DNA of 12,360 nucleotides from NCBI GenBank assembly GCA_946534455.1, contig CAMNCR010000203.1, positions 1 to 12,360 of the forward strand, read 5' to 3'. Under the pieces are notes generated by a model. That model searched no databases, was not told the origin of the DNA, and saw only the letters and a program-made list of their open reading frames with translations. The first letter of the stretch is position 1. Every line of letters starts with the position of its first letter. Both the position numbers and the translations under genes were made by a program. This stretch comes from an uncultured Clostridia bacterium. GTDB taxonomy: Bacteria; Bacillota; Clostridia; Christensenellales; Aristaeellaceae. Positions 7,185 through 12,360 of this stretch are shown in pieces.

Positions 7185-7934
7185 ATGACGGTTCTGGATC
7201 AGCTCAACGGCGGGCAGATCTATCTGGTCTGCGGGATCATCGTGGCCTTCATCGCGGCGGTGTGCGTCGTGTTTCTGGTGCGCGCCTGGCGGGCGGGAAA
7301 GGCCCTGGGGATGGATCCGGTGAAAATGAAACGGACGGTGACCGCCAGCGCGACCTTTTCTCTGCTGCCCAGCGTGGGCATTCTGCTGGGCGTGCTGGCG
7401 CTGAGCGGAAGCCTGGGCATTCCGTGGCCCTGGCTGCGGCTGAGCGTGATCGGCGCGCTGCACTATGAAACCCAGGTGGCGGACGCGGCGGCGGAGCAGC
7501 TGGGCATCCGGCTGGGCACGGATCAGATGACCACCCAGGCCTTCGCGACCATCGCGCTGCTGATGAGCGTGTGCATCATGTGGGGCATGGTTCTGACCAC
7601 GATCTTCAACCGCCGGTATCTGCGGCGCCTGGACGGACAGAGCCCGGCTTCGCGGCCCGCCGGGGGTGGCTTCGGGGATCGGGCGATGGTGGCGATGTTC
7701 ATCGGCATGGTCAGCGCGTATCTGGGCAGCTATCTGGGCGGGTTTGCTTCGGGTGAGGGCCTGTTTTCCTTCCGGGGGGACTGGGTCCCGCTGCTGGTCG
7801 CGGCGGTGGCCGCCCTGGCCATGGCGGTCTTCACCTGGCTGGCGGAGAAAAAGCATCTGGACTGGCTGGAGAACTTCTCCATCGCCGGCAGCATGCTGCT
7901 GGGCATGCTGGCCGCGGTGCTGACGGGGCTGTGA
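7185..7934 (+). CDS. DUF5058 family integral membrane protein
   Basis: A 249-residue membrane protein recognised as DUF5058 from the core segment PWLRLSVIGALHYETQVA (82-99), preceded by the LLPSVGILLGVLALSG hydrophobic stretch (60-75), and from its size. About six membrane spans are predicted, near 11-32, 55-78, 119-141, 167-188, 200-220 and 230-249. The function of the family is not established. Pro, Gly and polar residues inside the second hydrophobic segment, and the conserved Arg-Leu-Ser-Val-Ile-Gly motif at its end, are more typical of a transporter core than of a simple anchor, but this is inference. It is the first gene of an operon with a second membrane protein (16-base gap) and a membrane-anchored M20 peptidase, suggesting a role in moving a substrate or product of that peptidase. 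Confidence 0.8.
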   Translation: MTVLDQLNGGQIYLVCGIIVAFIAAVCVVFLVRAWRAGKALGMDPVKMKRTVTASATFSLLPSVGILLGVLALSGSLGIPWPWLRLSVIGALHYETQVADAAAEQLGIRLGTDQMTTQAFATIALLMSVCIMWGMVLTTIFNRRYLRRLDGQSPASRPAGGGFGDRAMVAMFIGMVSAYLGSYLGGFASGEGLFSFRGDWVPLLVAAVAALAMAVFTWLAEKKHLDWLENFSIAGSMLLGMLAAVLTGL

Positions 7935-7950
7935 GGGAGGCGAAGGGAAA

Positions 7951-8649
7951 ATGAAGAAGAACATGGATCGGCAACAGGCCTATGAGGCCTATCTGAAGGA
8001 AACCCATCGGCTGGGCCGCGCGGTGTCCCTGCTGACGCTGGCGATGCTGCTTGGCGCGCCCTTCGTCATCGGAAGCCTGCTGGGAGCCATGCCGGATCTG
8101 GGCGCCGCGGCGCGGGGCTTCCTGTCCGTGGGCCTGGTATGGACGGTCTCCAGCGTGGTGGAATATCTGGTCTATACGCCCATGCTGGGAGCCGGAGGCA
8201 GCTATCTGGCCTTTATCACCGGCAACCTGATCAACATGAAGATTCCCTGCGCCATGAACGCCCGGGAGATGGTGAACGCCAAAACCGGCACGGCGGAAAA
8301 CGAAGTGATTTCCACCCTGTCCATTGCCACTTCCTCCCTGGTGACGATTCTGGTGCTGGCGGTGGGCGTGGCGCTGATCACCCCGCTGCGGCCGGTGCTG
8401 CAGAGCCCTGTGCTGCAGCCGGCCTTTGCCAACGTGGTGCCGGCGCTCTTCGGGGCCATGGCCTACCAGTACTACCGGAAGGATCCGGCCCTGGCGGCCG
8501 TGCCGCTGGCGGCCATGGCGCTGCTGTTCATGTTTGTGCCCTCGCTGACGGGGTCCACCAGCTTCATGATCATCCCCAGCGGCGCGCTGGCGATCGGCCT
8601 GAGCTACCTGAAATACCGCCGGGCCCGGAAGGAGGGGCAGGGACAATGA
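7951..8649 (+). CDS. Multi-pass membrane protein of unknown function, partner of the DUF5058 protein
   Basis: I do not recognise a named family for this 232-residue protein. It has a soluble, charged N-terminus (about 22 residues), then about six hydrophobic segments near 24-46, 52-75, 122-146, 156-173, 180-199 and 203-222, and a basic C-terminus (KYRRARKEGQ) that is probably cytoplasmic. Between spans two and three lies a striking polar, glycine-rich stretch, GAGGSYLAFITGNLINMKIP (80-99) followed by CAMNAREMVNAKTGTAENE, the sort of re-entrant or substrate-contacting loop seen in carriers. The gene lies 16 bases after the DUF5058 gene with GGGAGG (7935-7940) before its ATG, and its TGA overlaps the ATG of the M20 gene (ATGA at 8646-8649). 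The arrangement suggests the two membrane proteins form one complex. An in-frame ATG at 7963 is a possible alternative start. Confidence 0.8.
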   Translation: MKKNMDRQQAYEAYLKETHRLGRAVSLLTLAMLLGAPFVIGSLLGAMPDLGAAARGFLSVGLVWTVSSVVEYLVYTPMLGAGGSYLAFITGNLINMKIPCAMNAREMVNAKTGTAENEVISTLSIATSSLVTILVLAVGVALITPLRPVLQSPVLQPAFANVVPALFGAMAYQYYRKDPALAAVPLAAMALLFMFVPSLTGSTSFMIIPSGALAIGLSYLKYRRARKEGQGQ

Positions 8650-10088
8650 ATCCGCTGCTGATGGCCGTGCTGGCGGTGCTCGGCGTGCTGGCGCTGCTGC
8701 TGATCCTGTCGCTGATCCGCACGCTGCTGATGCCCGTGCGGCATTCCACCTACGAGCCTCACCCGGATCCGGAGCGGGCCAGGGCCTACGCGGAAAAGCT
8801 GGCGCGCATGGTCCGCGCGGAAACGGTTTCCGTGCCCGGAGCGGATCAGCGGGAAAAGTTTCTCGCCTTTCACCGGCTGCTGGAGGAGCTGTTTCCCCGC
8901 GTGCATCAGACGCTGGAAAAGACGGAGATCGACGGAAACCTGCTGTTCACCTGGAAGGGAAAGGCATCCGACCGCCCGCTGGTGCTGATGAGCCATCAGG
9001 ATGTGGTGCCGGCGGAGGGAAGCTGGAGCCATGCGCCCTTCTCCGGGGACATTGCGGAGGGCAAGGTCTGGGGCCGCGGCGCGTCGGACACGAAGTGCTC
9101 CGTCATGGCGTTTTTCCAGGCGGTGGAGGAGCTGCTGGAGCAGGGGTATGTGCCGGAGCAGGATGTGTATCTGTCCTCCTCCTGCACGGAGGAATGGGCC
9201 GGGGACGGCTGTCCGAAGCTGGTGGCGGAGCTGAAGCGCAGGGGAGTCAGACCCTGGCTGGTCTGCGACGAGGGCGGCGGTATTATCCGGGATCCCATCG
9301 GCGGCATTCATGGCAATTTCGCCATGATCGGCGTCTTTGAAAAGGGCAAGGCGGATGTCCGCTTCGTGTCCCGCTCCCAGGGCGGGCATGCCAGCGCGCC
9401 GAAGGCGCATTCTCCCATCGCGAATCTGGCCGCCTTTGTGCACGATGTGGAAACCCACCGGATTTTCCGGCGGCGGATGCCCCGGGAGGTGGCGGCGATG
9501 TTTGCCACCCTCGCGCCGTATGCCTCCTTTCCGCTCAGATGGGTGTTCTCCAATCTGTGGCTGTTCCGGCCCGTGCTGCTGCAGGTGCTGCCGATGATCA
9601 GCGCGCAGGCCGGCGCCATGATTCGCACGACCATCGCCTTTACCATGCAGAAGGGCTCGGATGCCTGCAATGTCATGCCGCAGGAGGCATCCGTGTGGGC
9701 CAATCTGCGCTTCATCCCGCATCAGGGGATGCGGGAAAGCCTGGAAATCCTGCGGAAGCGCGCAGAAAAGCACCATCTGACCATGGAGGTGCTCTCTGCG
9801 AGCGATTATACTGAGCCCACGGATATCGAAGGCGCTCCCTTCCGCACGGTGCAGCGGGTGGTGGCGGAAACCTTCCCGGGCTGCGCGGGCAGCCCCTATG
9901 TGATGACCGGCGCGACGGATGCCCGGTTTTATCAGGAGATCTGCGAGCATGTGGTCCGCTTCGCCCCGGTGATCTATGGTCCGGAGCAGATGCAGGGCAT
10001 GCATGGCCTGAACGAAAACATTGAATACAGCTGCCTGCCGGGAGCGGTGGATTTCTATCAGAATCTGATCCGCGCGGTGGGCGAATAA
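8646..10088 (+). CDS. Membrane-anchored M20 family metallopeptidase (carboxypeptidase S-like)
   Basis: M20 enzymes are two-zinc hydrolases that cleave dipeptides, C-terminal residues or N-acyl amino acids. In this 480-residue protein the metal ligands and catalytic residues are in place: His117 and Asp119 (SHQDVVP), Asp148 (GRGASDTKCS), Glu182-Glu183 (TEEWAGDG), an Asp at 208 (CDEGGG) and His453 (MHGLNENIE). The SQGGHASAPKAHSPI segment and later text match the lid/dimerisation domain of the carboxypeptidase S/PM20D1 branch. A single hydrophobic anchor spans about residues 4-24, followed by Arg25 and Arg32, with no cleavage site evident. The frame stays open far upstream, but the ATG at 8646 is chosen because it overlaps the previous stop (ATGA) and has GGAGG at 8631-8635. 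Co-translation with the two membrane proteins implies a joint role. No terminator follows the stop; the convergent glycosylase gene ends 7 bases away. Confidence 0.9.
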   Translation: MNPLLMAVLAVLGVLALLLILSLIRTLLMPVRHSTYEPHPDPERARAYAEKLARMVRAETVSVPGADQREKFLAFHRLLEELFPRVHQTLEKTEIDGNLLFTWKGKASDRPLVLMSHQDVVPAEGSWSHAPFSGDIAEGKVWGRGASDTKCSVMAFFQAVEELLEQGYVPEQDVYLSSSCTEEWAGDGCPKLVAELKRRGVRPWLVCDEGGGIIRDPIGGIHGNFAMIGVFEKGKADVRFVSRSQGGHASAPKAHSPIANLAAFVHDVETHRIFRRRMPREVAAMFATLAPYASFPLRWVFSNLWLFRPVLLQVLPMISAQAGAMIRTTIAFTMQKGSDACNVMPQEASVWANLRFIPHQGMRESLEILRKRAEKHHLTMEVLSASDYTEPTDIEGAPFRTVQRVVAETFPGCAGSPYVMTGATDARFYQEICEHVVRFAPVIYGPEQMQGMHGLNENIEYSCLPGAVDFYQNLIRAVGE

Positions 10089-10095
10089 AGGGCTG

Positions 10096-10674
10096 TCAGA
10101 GGAGATCGGTATAGAGGCCCAGCTCCTTCAGCTTATCCCGGAGGCTCTGGAGATCCGCCCAGGCCTCCGGTTTTTTGCTTTCATCCCGCAGCAGGGCGGA
10201 GGGGTGGTAGGTGGGCATCATCCAGACGCCCTTCCGCTGCACCCATTTTCCCCGGTCGCGGGTGATGCGGATATTCGGATCCAGGGTATACCGGGCAGCC
10301 GTGGCCCCCAGCAGCAGGATGACCCGGGGACGAACGAGCCAGGTCTGCATGCGCAGATGAATGCGGCAGGCCTCCGCCTCCTCCGGGGCAGGGACCCGGT
10401 TCATGGGCGGACGGCATTTGACGATATTGCAGATATACACACGTTCCCGGGGCAGGTGAATGGCAGAGAGCATCCGGGTCAGCAGCTGACCTGCGGCGCC
10501 CACGAAGGCGAGACCCTGCTCATCCTCGGTCTGACCGGGGCCCTCCCCGATGAGCATCAGGGGCGCGTGCGGATCCCCCTGGCCGGGGACCTTGTGCTGG
10601 ATATGGGCATAGAGGGGGCAGCGCCGGCAGGCGGCAACCTGGCGCTCGAACAGTTCCCAGCTGATCTCTTCCAT
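10096..10674 (-). CDS. Family 4 uracil-DNA glycosylase (4Fe-4S)
   Basis: This enzyme excises uracil that arises in DNA by cytosine deamination or dUTP incorporation, starting base excision repair. The 192-residue protein has the family 4 layout: cluster cysteines Cys16 and Cys19 (ACRRC) and Cys87 and Cys103, at spacings matching the known 4Fe-4S ligands; motif GEGPGQTEDEQGLAFVG (43-59) around the active site, where the common form is GEAPG; and the uracil-binding HPSALLR segment (157-163). Length is typical. The ATG at 10674 has GAAGGG about 10 bases upstream. A promoter is seen at 10762-10734, so the gene has its own control and is divergent from the S24 repressor gene. Its end is 7 bases from that of the convergent M20 gene. 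The high identity of the motifs leaves little doubt on family. Confidence 0.94.
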   Translation of the reverse strand: MEEISWELFERQVAACRRCPLYAHIQHKVPGQGDPHAPLMLIGEGPGQTEDEQGLAFVGAAGQLLTRMLSAIHLPRERVYICNIVKCRPPMNRVPAPEEAEACRIHLRMQTWLVRPRVILLLGATAARYTLDPNIRITRDRGKWVQRKGVWMMPTYHPSALLRDESKKPEAWADLQSLRDKLKELGLYTDLL

Positions 10675-10693
10675 GGCGTTCGTTCCCTTCAGG

Positions 10694-10715
10694 GCTGCGG
10701 AATCCGCAGCTTTTT
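10694..10715 (+). terminator. Rightward intrinsic terminator in the leader of the glycosylase gene
   Basis: A 7-base-pair stem GCTGCGG/CCGCAGC (10694-10700, 10704-10710) with a 3-base loop is followed by five T residues on the plus strand. It points rightward although no plus-strand gene ends nearby; the closest upstream stop on that strand is the M20 stop at 10088. It may end read-through from the M20 operon that crosses the glycosylase gene antisense. On the minus strand the hairpin lies in the glycosylase 5' leader and has no T run. Confidence 0.6.
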
Positions 10716-10733
10716 GTCTGTCTGAATAAAAGT

Positions 10734-10762
10734 ATTATGCTCCTTTGAAACCGCGGGATCAA
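10734..10762 (-). promoter_or_regulatory. Probable promoter of the uracil-DNA glycosylase gene
   Basis: On the minus strand TTGATC (10762-10757), a 17-base spacer and CATAAT (10739-10734), matching consensus at four and five of six positions. Transcription from about 10727 would give a leader of about 53 bases including the hairpin at 10694-10710. Weaker than the other promoters in the window. Confidence 0.55.
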
Positions 10763-10831
10763 GAGAGCGGGCGGAAAGAGCGTGAAAAGCGCATTCGATG
10801 TTTCAATCACTAACAAAATATTAAAAAAGTG

Positions 10832-10860
10832 TTGCAATATGAAACAGGATGTGATAGAAT
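10832..10860 (+). promoter_or_regulatory. Promoter of the XRE/S24 repressor gene
   Basis: TTGCAA (10832-10837), a 17-base spacer and TAGAAT (10855-10860) preceded by TGA, an extended -10 motif. The box sits in an AT-rich island (about 10797-10860) that stands out from the GC-rich surroundings. The -10 box is enclosed by the inverted repeat at 10844-10868. Confidence 0.72.
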
Positions 10861-10868
10861 CATCCTGT
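10844..10868. promoter_or_regulatory. Inverted-repeat operator over the -10 box, probable autoregulatory site
   Basis: ACAGGATG (10844-10851) and CATCCTGT (10861-10868) form a perfect 8-base inverted repeat separated by 9 bases that contain the TAGAAT -10 box. The location, just ahead of an XRE-family repressor gene, is typical of an operator through which the repressor limits its own synthesis. That this protein binds here is inference; no second clear copy was seen near the divergent glycosylase promoter. Confidence 0.65.
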
Positions 10869-10886
10869 CGGAAGGAGGAGGAAGCC

Positions 10887-11636
10887 ATGTCGGAGGATCG
10901 GAACGCGGGTGCCTCCTTTGCGGAGCGCATTCGCCGCTGCCGCTCGGCCAGGGGGCTGAGCCAGGCGGAGCTGGCGGCCCGGGTGGGCGTCAGCCGGAAC
11001 GCGGTTGCCGGCTGGGAGACGGGGCATTCCCGCCCGGATCTGGCGGCGGTGCCGCTGCTCTGCGGCGCGCTGCGGATTTCCCTGGCTCGCTTCTTCGGGG
11101 TGGAAAAGCCCCGCGCGGAGCAGGAAAGGCGGCTGCTGGAGCTCTTCTCCTCCCTGGAGGAGGGAGACCGGGAAGTGATCACCTGGCAGATGGAGGCGCT
11201 TGCGCAGCGCCGTCAGGCCCAGCGCACGGCGGAACAGGCCTCCCGCGCCCCGCGGGAGCTGGTGACCCTCTTTCGCAGCGATCTGGCGGTGGCCGCCGGC
11301 TTCGGCACGGCGCTGGATGAGGCTCGCGGAGAAACGGTTCAGCTTCTGAAGGACTGGAAAACGGCCCGGGCGGATGAGGTGATCACCGTATCCGGGCGCA
11401 GCATGGAGCCGACCTTTTTCGAAGGGGACCAGGTGCTGGTGGAGCATACGGATCAGCTTCGTCCCGGGGAGATCGGGGTCTTCCTGGTGGACGACGAAGG
11501 ATTTATCAAGGAATATCAGCCTGACGGCCTGCATTCCCATAACCCGGCATACGGCGTTATGACCTTCTCGGAGGGTCAGCGGATCCGCTGCCTGGGGCGC
11601 GTGCTGGGCAAGGTGGAGGAGGATGAGCGGCCCTGA
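10887..11636 (+). CDS. XRE/Cro-family repressor with S24 (LexA-like) self-cleavage domain
   Basis: A 249-residue two-domain transcription factor. The N-terminal helix-turn-helix (about residues 11-65) has the canonical pattern GLSQAELAARVGVSRNAVAGWETG. A helical linker follows, then an S24 peptidase domain with Ser172 in SGRSMEPTFFEGDQVLV and Lys208 in GFIKEY as the predicted Ser-Lys dyad. An Ala137-Gly138 bond lies in AVAAGFG, where LexA and CI-type repressors cut themselves when activated by RecA filaments. The protein therefore looks like a DNA-damage-inducible repressor. It differs from LexA, whose DNA-binding domain is a winged helix. The frame is open from an ATG at 10782, but promoter and operator lie inside that stretch and GGAGG precedes the ATG at 10887 by about 8 bases. 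Such repressors are common in prophages and integrative elements, yet no phage or transfer genes are near. Two genes follow in the same direction at short spacing. Confidence 0.9.
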   Translation: MSEDRNAGASFAERIRRCRSARGLSQAELAARVGVSRNAVAGWETGHSRPDLAAVPLLCGALRISLARFFGVEKPRAEQERRLLELFSSLEEGDREVITWQMEALAQRRQAQRTAEQASRAPRELVTLFRSDLAVAAGFGTALDEARGETVQLLKDWKTARADEVITVSGRSMEPTFFEGDQVLVEHTDQLRPGEIGVFLVDDEGFIKEYQPDGLHSHNPAYGVMTFSEGQRIRCLGRVLGKVEEDERP

Positions 11637-11686
11637 GGGCTGCCGTGGGGCGGAGCGATCAGCGCCGCCGAAAGGAGAAGAGAAAG

Positions 11687-11935
11687 ATGACACCGATGAA
11701 TCTGCAGACCATTCAGAATATCAACTCCGCGGTGCTGTTTCGCAGCGGCCGCGCGGGCGCGCAGAGCGGAATCCGGCCCTGGCAGTATGTGCAGATGGAG
11801 TATGAGCGGGTCGGGCTGACGCCGCCGGCGTATCTGCCTCCCTTTGAAACCGTGGAGGACGCCCAGATCTGGATGTGCCTGGATTCGCGGTACAACCGCG
11901 CGCTGATGCGGGAGAGCATAAGACCCGCGGTATAA
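11687..11935 (+). CDS. Small protein of unknown function (82 residues)
   Basis: I do not recognise this protein. It is 82 residues, soluble, with no signal peptide or membrane span. Visible features are an aromatic patch PWQYVQMEYERVG (31-43), a proline-rich turn LTPPAYLPPFETVEDAQIW (44-62) and a single Cys in WMCLDSRYNRALM (62-74). The ATG at 11687 has AAAGGAG (11671-11677) about 9 bases upstream; an in-frame ATG at 11696 could also serve, while a longer version from 11645 would lack a ribosome binding site. It lies 50 bases after the repressor stop and 42 before the sulfoxide reductase, with no promoter or terminator seen on either side, so it is probably part of one transcript with them. 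Codon use resembles that of its neighbours, which supports a real gene, but without homologues in view the call rests on the ribosome binding site, the position and the compact fit between genes. Confidence 0.65.
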   Translation: MTPMNLQTIQNINSAVLFRSGRAGAQSGIRPWQYVQMEYERVGLTPPAYLPPFETVEDAQIWMCLDSRYNRALMRESIRPAV

Positions 11936-11950
11936 ATTGCAGAGAGGGGA

Positions 11951-11968
11951 GCCGGGGCCGGCCCCGGC
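11951..11968 (+). promoter_or_regulatory. GC hairpin between the ribosome binding site and start of the sulfoxide reductase gene
   Basis: GCCGGGGCCGGCCCCGGC is a perfect 18-base palindrome able to form a 7-base-pair stem with a CCGG loop. The only good Shine-Dalgarno sequence, GAGAGGGGAG (11942-11951), lies before it and 26 bases or more from the ATG at 11978. Folding would bring the two to about 9 bases apart. There is no T run after it, so it is not a terminator. Confidence 0.5.
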
Positions 11969-11977
11969 GAAGAAGCC

Positions 11978-12360
11978 ATGAAGAAGACAGAACTGCTTCT
12001 GAAGCAGGCGGCGGAGCTGATGGATACGGAAACATGGTATGCCTCCGCGCTGAGCAACCTTTCCGCACTGATCATGGACAGCATGCCGCAGCTGAACTGG
12101 GCAGGCTTCTACCTGATGCGCGGCGGCAGGCTGGTGGTCGGGCCTTTTCAGGGGAAGCCGGCCTGCGTGCACATTGCTGTGGGCAAGGGCGTATGCGGAA
12201 CCTGCGTGGCGCAGGACCGGGCGATCCGGGTGCCGGACGTGCATGCCTTTCCGGGGCATATCGCCTGCGACAGCGCGTCCCGGTCCGAGCTGGTGATTCC
12301 TCTGCACAGCGCGGGCGCCGTGGTGGCCGTGCTGGATCTGGACAGCCCGGTGGAGGATCG
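11978..12360 (+). CDS. msrC: Free methionine-(R)-sulfoxide reductase (GAF domain), cut by window edge
   Basis: The enzyme reduces free L-methionine-(R)-sulfoxide to methionine in the cytosol, repairing oxidised amino acid with electrons from thioredoxin. The visible 127 codons are a GAF domain with the family marks: NWAGFYLM (40-47), LVVGPFQGKPAC (52-63), GKGVCGTC (69-76), VPDVHAFPGHIACDSASRSE (85-104) and VLDLDSP (118-124). Cys63, Cys73 and Cys97 match the three redox cysteines of E. coli YebR/MsrC (Cys84, Cys94, Cys118), so the protein should be an active reductase and not a signalling GAF protein. Family length is about 160 residues, so roughly 35 are missing at the right edge. The ATG at 11978 is the only usual start in a frame that is closed by the stop of the preceding gene at 11935. 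It is probably co-transcribed with the two genes before it. Translation start is unusual (see the hairpin at 11951). Confidence 0.92.
   Translation, partial: MKKTELLLKQAAELMDTETWYASALSNLSALIMDSMPQLNWAGFYLMRGGRLVVGPFQGKPACVHIAVGKGVCGTCVAQDRAIRVPDVHAFPGHIACDSASRSELVIPLHSAGAVVAVLDLDSPVED

Noticed and set aside
8139..8645. Extension of the M20 reading frame upstream to 8139
   Set aside because: No stop interrupts the frame, but this part overlaps the membrane-protein gene, encodes Gly/Arg/His-rich text, and the ATGA overlap with GGAGG at 8631-8635 marks 8646 as the start.
8604..10004. 466-codon minus-strand frame opposite the M20 gene
   Set aside because: Shadow frame; its product is His/Arg/Gln-rich and shows no domain, while the plus strand is a full M20 peptidase.
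10782..10886. 35-residue N-terminal extension of the S24 repressor
   Set aside because: It would include the promoter and operator within the coding region, has no ribosome binding site, and precedes the strong GGAGG-ATG at 10887.
1..12360. Search for CRISPR arrays, tRNA genes, IS ends and attachment sites
   Set aside because: No regularly spaced direct repeats, cloverleaf-like sequences, transposase or integrase motifs or long terminal repeats were seen by eye on either strand.
10887..12360. Prophage or integrative element edge suggested by the S24 repressor
   Set aside because: No integrase, Cro partner, replication or structural phage genes are visible; the following recognisable gene is a housekeeping sulfoxide reductase. 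It cannot be excluded beyond the right edge.

Overview
The window is about 12.4 kb of GC-rich (clearly above 55%), densely coded bacterial chromosome with eight complete genes and two cut by the edges. The likely source is a high-GC member of the Bacillota, probably Clostridia. The reasons are a CtsR-type operator in front of clpB (CtsR is a Bacillota/low-GC Gram-positive regulator), a large class A penicillin-binding protein with an acidic cytoplasmic tail and cysteine-rich C-terminus, a DUF5058 membrane protein, strong GGAGG ribosome binding sites and consensus sigma-A promoters. I see no IS element, prophage structural gene, CRISPR array, tRNA or rRNA.

Layout. 1-1871 (-): clpB disaggregase, missing its C-terminal part at the left edge. 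1872-2081: divergent control region with the clpB promoter, a CtsR box at its expected start point, and a second promoter reading right. 2082-5700 (+): class A PBP followed after 19 bases by a CvpA-family membrane protein. 5705-5743: strong terminator. 5760-7037 (-): M18 aminopeptidase. 7038-7184: second divergent promoter pair. 7185-10088 (+): three-gene operon of a DUF5058 membrane protein, a second multi-pass membrane protein and a membrane-anchored M20 metallopeptidase. 10096-10674 (-): family 4 iron-sulfur uracil-DNA glycosylase, convergent with the operon. 10675-10886: third divergent control region. 10887-12360 (+): an XRE/S24 self-cleaving-type repressor with an operator over its own -10 box, an unidentified 82-residue protein, and a free-methionine-(R)-sulfoxide reductase cut by the right edge.

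How the genes relate. The left part concerns protein quality control and the cell envelope. The middle looks like a peptide or acylated-amino-acid handling locus: two peptidases of different clans on either side of one divergent promoter region, one of them co-translated with a two-protein membrane module of unknown function. The right part suggests stress response: a repressor predicted to cleave itself on DNA damage, a divergent uracil-DNA glycosylase, and a downstream oxidative-damage repair enzyme. Most of the genes are ordinary housekeeping genes. The parts most worth following up are the DUF5058/partner/M20 operon, the S24 repressor with its small unknown neighbour, and the duplicated Cys/His modules at the PBP C-terminus.
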